DNA of 9,851 bases, from NCBI GenBank assembly GCA_020852155.1, contig JADZBJ010000087.1, forward strand, positions 1 through 9,851, given 5' to 3'. The DNA is from Saprospiraceae bacterium. GTDB lineage: Bacteria; Bacteroidota; Bacteroidia; Chitinophagales; Saprospiraceae. Position 1 is the first letter of the stretch; every line of letters begins with the position of its first letter. The translations under genes and the position numbers were made by a program. Below, in pieces: positions 1 to 6,350 of this stretch. Under the pieces are notes generated by a model. It was not told the DNA's origin. It did not search any database and saw only the letters and a program-made list of their open reading frames with translations.

Positions 1-399
1 GGGCCAGTTTTCCACTTTGCCTCCTGATACATACCTGGAACCGACGGCTACATCTGCGCCATTTTCGCGGCAAGCGGCCAGCAATCGGAGCAAATCCTTG
101 GGCGGATGTGAAAAGTCGGCATCCATTTCACAGAAATATTCGTAGTTGCGTTCCAATCCCCACCGAAATCCGGCGATATAGGCCGTGCCGAGGCCCAATT
201 TGCCTTTACGTTCGAGCAAATGCAGGCGTCCGGTAAAAGGCGATTGTGCCTGCAAATCGCGTACGATTTGAGCCGTGCCATCCGGCGACCCGTCATCAAC
301 AATCAGCACATGAAGTGCTGGTTCAGGCAAATCGAAAACTGCCCGAAGGATGGCTTCGCAGTTTTCGCGTTCATTATAAGTAGGTATGATGACGAGCAT
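1..399 (-). CDS. Polyprenol monophosphomannose synthase-like GT2 glycosyltransferase (3' end cut by window)
   Basis: Transfers a sugar, by family typically mannose from GDP-mannose, to a polyprenyl phosphate at the cytoplasmic membrane face, giving a lipid-linked donor for glycan or protein glycosylation. Only the first 133 codons are present; family members are about 240-250 residues, so nearly half is missing. The N-terminus reads MLVIIPTYNERENC, the usual opening of the dolichol-phosphate mannosyltransferase group of GT2. IVDDGSPDGTA at residues 33-43 is the nucleotide-binding part, GKLGLGTAY at 66-74 is typical of the family, and EMDADFSHPP at 91-100 contains the metal-binding DxD. ATG at 399 is chosen because the family motif begins directly there; the frame stays open upstream but no ATG or family sequence is seen. 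No Shine-Dalgarno sequence and no TAnnTTTG box lie in the 117-bp gap to the upstream HD-PycTM gene, so read-through from that gene is possible. The exact acceptor and sugar are inferred. Confidence 0.88.
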   Translation of the reverse strand, partial: MLVIIPTYNERENCEAILRAVFDLPEPALHVLIVDDGSPDGTAQIVRDLQAQSPFTGRLHLLERKGKLGLGTAYIAGFRWGLERNYEYFCEMDADFSHPPKDLLRLLAACRENGADVAVGSRYVSGGKVENWP

Positions 400-516
400 G
401 GAGGAAGTTATACCCGGATTTAAGTGACTATGCAGATTTCCAGGATTGATTTTCTTGATGTTCAATGATTTTCAGACGCGAGTCATTCAGCACCACATTC
501 GGTTGACTATATTATA

Positions 517-1752
517 TCAAATCGCAAAAGCCAGGGCAAATGCTGCCACGGATACAATCAATCCGTACATAAAGATATTGTAACAAACGCTAAGGTGTTG
601 ATATTTTTTAGCCAGTACAATACCCAGGAAGTAAAGGTCGCGACTCATGGAACTATACAAAAACTCCTGATCTACCAGCATTTCATTGACGCCCCATTGG
701 AATTCTTCGAGCGGCATGTTGTAAAAGTTGCCAAAAAACAAGAGGTTGGCTTTGCGTTGCCGGATAGCTTCACGGGTGACTTTGCCTTCGGTTACTTTGG
801 GTCGTGTAGCGAGTGTCGCGAAGACCATTGAGCCGAGGCAGGTCAGCGTCAGCAGAACTGTCGGAATGGCCATTTTCATGGATGGTGCATCCTGCAATTT
901 AGGCAACAGATTAGACACCAGAATGGAAATAACGATGGCATTAACGGATAGCATCAGGTTGGCCTTGCTGTCGGCCATGGCGCTCAGGTTGGTGTGCGTG
1001 CGGTATGTCGTGCGGTACATGGTTTCCACGCCTCGACCAAAGCGCGCCATTTTAATCTCGTTTTCGCTTTCGCGCAGGACTTTTTTAATGTCGCCGCTTT
1101 TGTCTTTTTCGTCCATCAGCGCAAGTTCCTGAAGGGTCGGGGCTGCATTCGGGTTCAGCCTGCGTTTTTGTTTGAGGAGTTGCTGGATATGTTTGGCTTT
1201 GCGCTTATTAAACATTTCCTGTGCGATGGCCGTATGATAATCGTGAGCCATCATAAAATTGATCTCGAAATCAATCCAGTCCTGTTCGCCCATGACCCAG
1301 TTGCGTGTCAGGATAAATTCCTGGCGTAAGCGTCCGGTTCGATCCCAGTAAGTTTCCATGCCGAGGTGGCTCAGGTCAGCGTCGCACAGAATTTGCTCCA
1401 GCATGGTTTTGGGCTGTTGCGGAATTCGGGTGGCGCGGATCATGCCAAAGATGATACGAAGGTCATCATCGGCAATTTTATTGCGCAGAAAGGTTTCTGC
1501 GTGGATACAGCTGCGTTCTTCATGGCCGTCGGCACCTTCAGTGTAGCCAGTGTCGTGAAACCAGCCAGCCAGTTGCAGCAGGCTGAGTTCGTGATCGTCG
1601 CATTCGAAGCCTTCGCCAATGAGTCGGGCTGCCAGCACCGTTTGTGCGGTGTGCTCCAGGTCATGAAAGACATATTCGCCGGAAATCTTCTGGTCGAAAA
1701 AGTCTTTGATATATTCCTCTGTGTTGGCTATCAGTTGATTGAAATCGGCCAT
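517..1752 (-). CDS. HD-domain phosphohydrolase fused to a Pycsar-effector-type transmembrane domain (PycTM/DUF5706)
   Basis: A 411-residue two-part membrane protein. Residues about 25-180 form an HD metal-dependent phosphohydrolase domain: H34 in HDLEHT, the paired H66-D67 in WFHDTGY, H84 in CIHAE and D124/D126 in LCDADLSHL fit the metal ligands. A charged linker follows (about 180-245). Residues 245-411 match the PycTM family: RTTYRTHTNLSAMADSKAN leads into a hydrophobic segment at 265-285, a second at about 295-316, a soluble stretch with FFGNFYNMPLEEF, and a last hydrophobic segment at 388-410. In Pycsar anti-phage systems PycTM proteins disrupt the membrane when bound by cCMP or cUMP made by a PycC cyclase. 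No cyclase is encoded in this window. HD domains of this kind often hydrolyse nucleotides or cyclic nucleotides, so the protein may couple a nucleotide signal to the membrane; this is inference, and a general membrane or signalling role is equally possible. The ATG at 1752 follows an A-rich leader and a TAccTTTG box 44 bp upstream. Confidence 0.87.
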   Translation of the reverse strand: MADFNQLIANTEEYIKDFFDQKISGEYVFHDLEHTAQTVLAARLIGEGFECDDHELSLLQLAGWFHDTGYTEGADGHEERSCIHAETFLRNKIADDDLRIIFGMIRATRIPQQPKTMLEQILCDADLSHLGMETYWDRTGRLRQEFILTRNWVMGEQDWIDFEINFMMAHDYHTAIAQEMFNKRKAKHIQQLLKQKRRLNPNAAPTLQELALMDEKDKSGDIKKVLRESENEIKMARFGRGVETMYRTTYRTHTNLSAMADSKANLMLSVNAIVISILVSNLLPKLQDAPSMKMAIPTVLLTLTCLGSMVFATLATRPKVTEGKVTREAIRQRKANLLFFGNFYNMPLEEFQWGVNEMLVDQEFLYSSMSRDLYFLGIVLAKKYQHLSVCYNIFMYGLIVSVAAFALAFAI

Positions 1753-1796
1753 AATGTTTTTTGAATAATAAGTTTGGCAGCGCTTGAAATGGTTGG

Positions 1797-1804
1797 CAAA
1801 GGTA
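1797..1804 (-). promoter_or_regulatory. Bacteroidota -7 promoter box (TACCTTTG) for the HD-PycTM gene
   Basis: On the minus strand the sequence reads TACCTTTG, an exact TAnnTTTG match, 44 bp before the ATG. I find no TTG/TTTG -33 element at the usual 17-23 bp spacing, so the call rests on the -7 box alone. Confidence 0.5.
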
Positions 1805-1899
1805 CTGATCCTGAATGGAATACGCGTTTATACTACGGCGGGCAAAATTTCAAATTTGCTTCAGGCAGCAAGAAATGGAAAAGATTTGACCTGCTGCTC

Positions 1900-1907
1900 T
1901 ACTTTTG
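1900..1907 (+). promoter_or_regulatory. Bacteroidota -7 promoter box (TACTTTTG) for the PASTA gene
   Basis: TACTTTTG matches TAnnTTTG and ends 18 bp before the ATG at 1926, predicting a leader of only about a dozen bases. A TTTG at 1885-1888 is too close (11 bp) to serve as a standard -33 element. With the minus-strand box at 1797-1804 it would form a divergent promoter pair about 95 bp apart. Confidence 0.5.
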
Positions 1908-1925
1908 TGTATTCAAAAGAAATAT

Positions 1926-2792
1926 ATGTGGCAAAAAATTCGCCGTTTAGGCCTTGAAATTTATGCATTTATGACCGCGCCTTTCGTGGTGCGCAACTGC
2001 CTGGGCATGATGGGCATGATGGCTGCATTGCTCATGCTGACCCTTTGGTGGATGAAATGTTACACCAACCATGGCGATTCTGTGCAGGTGCCGGGGTTCA
2101 TCGGTATGAGCTTTCGGGAAGCATCTAAAAAAGCGCGTGCCCGCGATTTCAGCGTGGCCGTCAGCGACAGTATCTACATGCCAGGCAAGCCGCCGGGAGA
2201 AATTGTGGGCCAAAATCCAGAAGCCAATAGCAGGGTCAAGGAAGGGCGCACCATTTATTTCACGGTCACGAAAAACAATCCTGACCTGATCAAACTGCCC
2301 ACCCTGGCCGGTGGCGATGATTATGATATTTACAGTCGTAAACTTAGTCGGTTAGGCGTGAAGCCGCGCATTGCCGCGCGCATTGCCAACCCTAAATTAT
2401 CACCCAATACCATCGTTGCGGTGATTTATGGCGGCGATACTGTCACCAATAAAATCCGCTACGGCTATTCCGTCGAAATGGGCAGCACCGTAGATTTTGT
2501 CGTGAGCGAAGAGGTAACCCTGTCGGTGAACATGCCCAACTGTGTTTGCCAGACTTATGATGCGGCTAAATTCCTGATTCAAAGTAGCGAACTGACGCTG
2601 GGCATGGTCACCAAAGACGCCAGCGTCACCAATCCTGAAACAGCCTATGTGTGGCGTCAGAATCCGACATACGACCCGCTGGCCATCATGCGAAAGGGCG
2701 AACAGATTGATCTTTACCTGACACAGGAAAGGCCCAAAAATTGCCCGGCAAACGGGATGGAAATTAATCCGGAAGCCATTGAGAATCGGTAA
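1926..2792 (+). CDS. Membrane-anchored PASTA-domain protein
   Basis: 288 residues. A short basic N-terminus (WQKIRR) and one hydrophobic segment at about 26-43 predict a single membrane anchor, with the rest in the periplasm. Three PASTA units follow: about 51-116 (VQVPGFIGMSFREASKKA, then GEIVGQNPEANSRVKEGRTI), about 120-196 (IKLPTLAGGDDYDIYSRKL, with an enlarged loop) and about 199-267 (NMPNCVCQTYDAAKFL, then VWRQNPTYDPLAIMRKGEQI). PASTA domains in Gram-positive bacteria bind muropeptides and sit on Ser/Thr kinases or penicillin-binding proteins. Here there is no kinase or transpeptidase domain, so a role in peptidoglycan sensing or cell-wall assembly is inferred from the domain only. ATG at 1926 is preferred to an in-frame TTG at 1905, because the TTG overlaps the -7 promoter box and would add only seven residues. 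The gene stands alone, divergent from HD-PycTM and convergent with the T9SS cargo gene. Confidence 0.85.
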   Translation: MWQKIRRLGLEIYAFMTAPFVVRNCLGMMGMMAALLMLTLWWMKCYTNHGDSVQVPGFIGMSFREASKKARARDFSVAVSDSIYMPGKPPGEIVGQNPEANSRVKEGRTIYFTVTKNNPDLIKLPTLAGGDDYDIYSRKLSRLGVKPRIAARIANPKLSPNTIVAVIYGGDTVTNKIRYGYSVEMGSTVDFVVSEEVTLSVNMPNCVCQTYDAAKFLIQSSELTLGMVTKDASVTNPETAYVWRQNPTYDPLAIMRKGEQIDLYLTQERPKNCPANGMEINPEAIENR

Positions 2793-2812
2793 AGAACTGC
2801 TTAGCGGGTGTT

Positions 2813-4108
2813 TTACCTGACCACCAATTTTCGCACAACAGGCTGCCTGCCCGAAAACTGTATTTGAAGAAAATACAAACCCTTCGGTATTCCGGCCAAA
2901 TGGATTGTTATGGCTGATAAACTACTGCCTTTTTGCGTTGCTACGATTTTACCAGCCTGATCAAAAATGTTTATTAGCACATAATTCGACGCCTGGTTCG
3001 GATTTTTCCACACCAAATGGAGGATGTCTTTTGTCGGATTTTCATAAAAAATATCCCAATCATCATCTGTTTCAATGGTTTGGCTGCTGCATGTAATGAC
3101 TTCCGTTTGCCATTCACGGGTTATCATACAAGCCGGGTAAGCATTGCCTTGCGTCACGTTGATTATTCTGGGGCCGGCGCCCGCCCATTCTATGCTTACA
3201 GACGTGCCATTGGCGCTGGGCGTCAAAATATCCCCGGCCACGTTGCCCGACCAGTTATATGAGGTGTAAAATGCGCTGTCCGGCGTATGAAAAGACATCC
3301 GTAAATGTTGGCAAACCTCGTTGAGTATGATGGGGGGCGGACTGACTGACGGTTGGAGAATTAGTGTAGTATTCATCTTTCCAACACACCCGTTCTGGTC
3401 TGTGATGGTCACAGTATAAAGCCCTGGCCCGAGGTTTTCGACCACCTGGGCGGTGCTTCCTGTATTCCACAGGAATGAATAAGGCGGCGTACCGGTCATG
3501 ACATGAGCTTCAGCCAGCCCGTTATTGCCCTGCGGGCAAGTCGGGTAAGTCTGATCCAGATTGATCCATAATCCTTCATTATTGAAAAGCACTGTACCCA
3601 TACCGACTAACTGGCAACCGTTGGCGTCTGTTGCCGTACACTGATAATCACCCGCAGTCAATCCGCTCAATGCCGGGATAGTATCTCCGGTATTCCACAA
3701 ATATGAAATCGGCGGCGTGCCGCCCCATGCAACAGCATGCATGGCCCCGTCCGGCGCCGGAACACACAATTGGGGCATGGTGGATTGAACGTAAAGATTA
3801 AACGCCTGTGGCTGGGTAATTTGAGTACCGGATGAGGCGATGTTACCGCCGGAATCTGTGATTTTGAGGGTATAAAAGCCGGCAGGTAAATGGGCAATGG
3901 TGTCTTGTTGGCCAATTACCTGGCCCATGGAGTTTTTCCACTCGAAAGTGTAGGGCATCTGGCCACCACTGACCGTCGCGACTGCGCTACCAGTACTGTC
4001 ACCGTAACAGGCAACTGGCGCTGGCACAATGACAACGGATAGTGACTGTGCGGAAGTGAGTAAATATGAAAAAGTAAAAAGGGCAGTAACAAACAGGCGA
4101 TAGTTCAT
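2813..4108 (-). CDS. Secreted SprB-repeat protein with type IX secretion (T9SS type A) C-terminal sorting domain
   Basis: 431 residues, predicted to be exported and then secreted or attached to the cell surface by T9SS. A signal peptide covers about residues 1-20 (NYRLFVTALFTFSYLLTSA). Three SprB-like Ig-type repeats follow at about 22-100, 105-175 and 182-252. Each carries a GG/GTPPYSFLWNTG-type strand and a GLxAGxYTVTITDxNGC-type end, and repeats 2 and 3 each hold a likely disulphide pair (C115/C165 and C191/C241). Residues about 255-342 form a PKD-like region with more cysteines. Residues about 353-431 are the sorting domain: YENPTKDILHLVW, NIFDQAGKIVATQ, AGIPKGLYFLQI and a basic end VVRKLVVR. 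Related repeats occur in the large gliding adhesin SprB, but this protein is far smaller; adhesion or a surface role is inferred. It lies 123 bp after purF on the same strand, has no exact -7 box, and its stop is 20 bp from that of the PASTA gene. Confidence 0.92.
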   Translation of the reverse strand: MNYRLFVTALFTFSYLLTSAQSLSVVIVPAPVACYGDSTGSAVATVSGGQMPYTFEWKNSMGQVIGQQDTIAHLPAGFYTLKITDSGGNIASSGTQITQPQAFNLYVQSTMPQLCVPAPDGAMHAVAWGGTPPISYLWNTGDTIPALSGLTAGDYQCTATDANGCQLVGMGTVLFNNEGLWINLDQTYPTCPQGNNGLAEAHVMTGTPPYSFLWNTGSTAQVVENLGPGLYTVTITDQNGCVGKMNTTLILQPSVSPPPIILNEVCQHLRMSFHTPDSAFYTSYNWSGNVAGDILTPSANGTSVSIEWAGAGPRIINVTQGNAYPACMITREWQTEVITCSSQTIETDDDWDIFYENPTKDILHLVWKNPNQASNYVLINIFDQAGKIVATQKGSSLSAITIHLAGIPKGLYFLQIQFSGRQPVVRKLVVR

Positions 4109-4231
4109 GGCAAAAAGTTTTTACCATAGATACCGCCGAAATACAACACGCCGCTTGAAGTCCGTTGTCAAGCCCCGCTTTGGCCGAATATGTCCTTTAT
4201 TTGGCCGGAATGCGCACTTTTGAACATGAAC

Positions 4232-6124
4232 TTAATAAGCCCGTTCGTCTTTCTTTTCCACGTAATTCATGAAGGCGCGATTGGCCACGCGATTTCCGCC
4301 CGGTGTCGGGTATTTACCTGAAAAATACCAGTCGCCCTTGTGCTCAGGGCAGGCGTCATGCAAGCCGTCGAGCGTTTGAAAAATCACCTTCAATTCAGGA
4401 ATGAGGTTAGGCGGGCGAACGATCTCCGATATTTTCTGTGTGATCTGATCGTAGGTAAACGCTTCGTACAATTCAATCACTTCATTGCGCACAGCTTCGA
4501 CGGGCAGTTGTTCAGATCGTTTGCAGCGCTCGTAAGTTTCTTTCAGCAAATGCTCCTGTTTGGTTTCCTTGAGCAGTGCGACAAGCGCCTGAAACGCTAC
4601 AAAATCCTTCATTTTACTCATGTCAATGCCATAACAATCCGGGAAGCGGATTTGCGGCGCTGAACTCAAAATGATGATTTTTTTAGGCTTGAGGCGTGCA
4701 GTAATACTGACGATACTGTCGCGCAAGGTGGTGCCGCGAACAATCGAGTCGTCGAGCAAAACCAGCGTATCCTGTTCGTCTTCACAAATGCCGTACGTAA
4801 CGTCATAGACATGGCCCACCATGTTATTGCGTACTTTTTTATCGGCAATGAAAGTGCGTTGCTTGTCATCTTTATGCACTAATTTTTCAATACGCGGGCG
4901 AACGGTCAGGATTTCATTCAGGCGCTCTTCGGTGATTTCACTACCCAGGGCCAGTATTTGCTCCTTTTTCCAGACGTTCAGTTCTTTTTCAAGACCTTCC
5001 ATCAGGCCGTAATAAGCCGCTTCGGCAGTATTCGGAATATAACTAAAAACCGTGTGTTTCAGGTCAAAATTCGCGCAATCCAAAGCAGGTCGCGCCAGTT
5101 GACGCCCCAGTTGTTTGCGTTCTCTATAAATTTCACGGTCGTTGCCGCGGCTGAAATAAATGCGTTCGAAGGAACAGGCGTATTTATCGCGTGGCTCCAG
5201 GAAAGGCACTTCATCCACCAGATCATTGCATTTAATAATCAGGGCATGACCGGGTTTCAGTTCGCGTACATCCCTGTAACGCACATTGAAAACGCTTTGA
5301 ATAGCCGGTCGCTCCGACGCGCCGACAACGATCTCGTCGTCCATGTACCAATAAGCCGGACGAATGCCATTCGGGTCGCGCATCAGGAAGGCGTCGCCGT
5401 GACCAATCAGTCCGCCGAGTACGTAGCCGCCGTCAAATTTTTTGGAAGCCCTACGCAACAAGCGTTGCAGGTCAAGGTTGGCAAAAATCAGTTGATTGAT
5501 GTCCTGGTTGGAATGCCCGTCGGGCTTGAACCAGGTATGCAGGCGCTGCACTTCATCGTCGAGAAAATGGCCAATTTTTTCCAGCACTGTCACCGTGTCG
5601 CTTTTCTCTTTCGGGTATTGGCCCAAATCAATCAACTCCTGGAAAAGTTCATCCACATTGGTCATGTTGAAGTTGCCGGCCAGGAGCAGGTTTCTCGAAA
5701 TCCAGTTGTTTTGGCGGTGAAAAGGGTGTACGCGCTCAATGGAGTTATCGCCGTGTGTGCCATATCGCAGGTGCCCCATCATCACCTCGCCCATGTAAGG
5801 CATATTGGCGCGCATCCAGGTTGGGTCGTTACGCTGTTCGGGCGTTACGGCGTTTAACCTGGCCCAAACCATATCAAAAAGATCGGTGAGGTAATTGGTG
5901 GCGTTGCTGCGTTTTCGGCTGATGTATCGCGAGCCGGGTTCAGGGTTTAATTTGATGGTCGCCAGACCGGCGCCATCCTGACCCCGGTTGCGCATCTTTT
6001 GCATGAGCAACTGGAGTTTTTGAATGCCGTAAAAGGCCGTACCATATTTTTCATGGTAATATTCAAGGGGCTTACGCAAACGAAGAACGGCAATGCCGCA
6101 TTCGTGGTGGATTGGATCACTCAT
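4232..6124 (-). CDS. purF: PurF-type amidophosphoribosyltransferase, long Bacteroidota form
   Basis: Predicted to make 5-phosphoribosylamine from PRPP and glutamine, the first committed step of purine synthesis, in the cytoplasm. The 630 residues contain an N-terminal class II glutaminase domain: Cys9 in HHECGIAVLRL would become the N-terminal nucleophile after removal of an eight-residue propeptide; RGQDGAG is at 47-53, GHLRYGTHG at 117-125 and RDPNGIRP at 249-256. A C-terminal phosphoribosyltransferase domain has the PRPP loop LVLLDDSIVRGTT at 454-466 and FPDCYGIDMSKMKD at 494-507. Two features differ from textbook PurF (about 470-510 residues). It is over 100 residues longer, including a tail with CPEHKGDWYFSGKYP at 592-606. 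Where E. coli PurF has HNGN at the oxyanion hole, this protein has GNFN (150-153), keeping the Asn but with Phe for Gly. A second, canonical purF may exist elsewhere, in which case this could be a paralogue with a changed role. The ATG at 6124 places the nucleophile correctly. Confidence 0.8.
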   Translation of the reverse strand: MSDPIHHECGIAVLRLRKPLEYYHEKYGTAFYGIQKLQLLMQKMRNRGQDGAGLATIKLNPEPGSRYISRKRSNATNYLTDLFDMVWARLNAVTPEQRNDPTWMRANMPYMGEVMMGHLRYGTHGDNSIERVHPFHRQNNWISRNLLLAGNFNMTNVDELFQELIDLGQYPKEKSDTVTVLEKIGHFLDDEVQRLHTWFKPDGHSNQDINQLIFANLDLQRLLRRASKKFDGGYVLGGLIGHGDAFLMRDPNGIRPAYWYMDDEIVVGASERPAIQSVFNVRYRDVRELKPGHALIIKCNDLVDEVPFLEPRDKYACSFERIYFSRGNDREIYRERKQLGRQLARPALDCANFDLKHTVFSYIPNTAEAAYYGLMEGLEKELNVWKKEQILALGSEITEERLNEILTVRPRIEKLVHKDDKQRTFIADKKVRNNMVGHVYDVTYGICEDEQDTLVLLDDSIVRGTTLRDSIVSITARLKPKKIIILSSAPQIRFPDCYGIDMSKMKDFVAFQALVALLKETKQEHLLKETYERCKRSEQLPVEAVRNEVIELYEAFTYDQITQKISEIVRPPNLIPELKVIFQTLDGLHDACPEHKGDWYFSGKYPTPGGNRVANRAFMNYVEKKDERAY

Positions 6125-6155
6125 CCGGGAGAGTTTTCTAAAGCGAAAAGTTTTG

Positions 6156-6163
6156 CAAAATTA
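6156..6163 (-). promoter_or_regulatory. Bacteroidota -7 promoter box (TAATTTTG) for purF
   Basis: The minus strand reads TAATTTTG, an exact TAnnTTTG match, ending 31 bp before the purF ATG. The region where a -33 element would lie falls on the outer edge of the long inverted repeat at 6177-6340, and no TTG is seen there. Confidence 0.5.
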
Positions 6164-6176
6164 AGCGATTGCATTC

Positions 6177-6340
6177 AGAGGTTGTTTATATTTCCCTGCT
6201 GGATTCAAAAAGAGCAGATTTTGGCGAAAGCCGATCCTATTTTTTTCTGGGTGAAGCATGGGTTTCATCCTGAAAAAAAAGGGAAGGATGGCGGCAAAAG
6301 ATGCCTTTTTGAATCCAGCAGGGAATTTTAAACAACCTCT
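6177..6340. repeat. 164-bp imperfect inverted repeat with 36-bp outer arms (large hairpin or MITE-like element)
   Basis: The outer arms 6177-6212 and 6305-6340 are reverse complements over 36 bp with two mismatches (6189/6328 and 6191/6326). The inner 19-21 bp of these arms (6192-6212 with 6305-6325) pair without error, including CCCTGCTGGATTC. The inner part still pairs imperfectly: the ATCCT and T-run stretch at 6234-6247 faces the A-run and AGGAT stretch at about 6273-6289, and TGAA at 6252-6255 closes on TTCA at 6263-6266 around an eight-base loop. The whole segment can therefore fold into one long stem. It encodes no plausible protein. It occupies the flippase-purF gap almost entirely, starting 10 bp after the flippase stop. 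I see no target-site duplication. A mobile miniature element, a regulatory RNA structure or a strong transcription barrier are all possible. Confidence 0.85.
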
Positions 6341-6350
6341 CGAAGGTTGT
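6324..6350 (-). terminator. Possible intrinsic terminator overlapping the flippase stop codon
   Basis: On the minus strand ACAACCT (6350-6344) and AGGTTGT (6338-6332) form a perfect 7-bp stem with a five-base loop, followed by TTAAAATT. The stem begins at the last base of the flippase TGA. The T-run is short, so termination may be weak. The AGGTTGT arm can instead pair within the long inverted repeat. Confidence 0.4.

Noticed and set aside
1789..1950. A 53-codon plus-strand open frame from ATG 1789 that overlaps the start of the PASTA gene
   Set aside because: It runs through both -7 boxes' surroundings and into the PASTA gene in another frame, resembles no family I know, and has no start signal. 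Chance is more likely.
517..2792. A possible complete Pycsar or CBASS defence operon around HD-PycTM
   Set aside because: The flanking genes are a sugar transferase and a PASTA protein. No cyclase, ubiquitin-like, HORMA or other defence partner is encoded in the window.
4179..4207. Direct repeat TTTGGCCG at 4179-4186 and 4200-4207 in the purF-T9SS cargo gap, 21 bp apart
   Set aside because: The two-helical-turn spacing hints at an operator, but eight bases repeated twice is too little evidence and no regulator is nearby.
4958..5857. A 299-codon plus-strand open frame inside purF
   Set aside because: It is antisense to a clearly conserved enzyme, and its translation has no recognisable domain.
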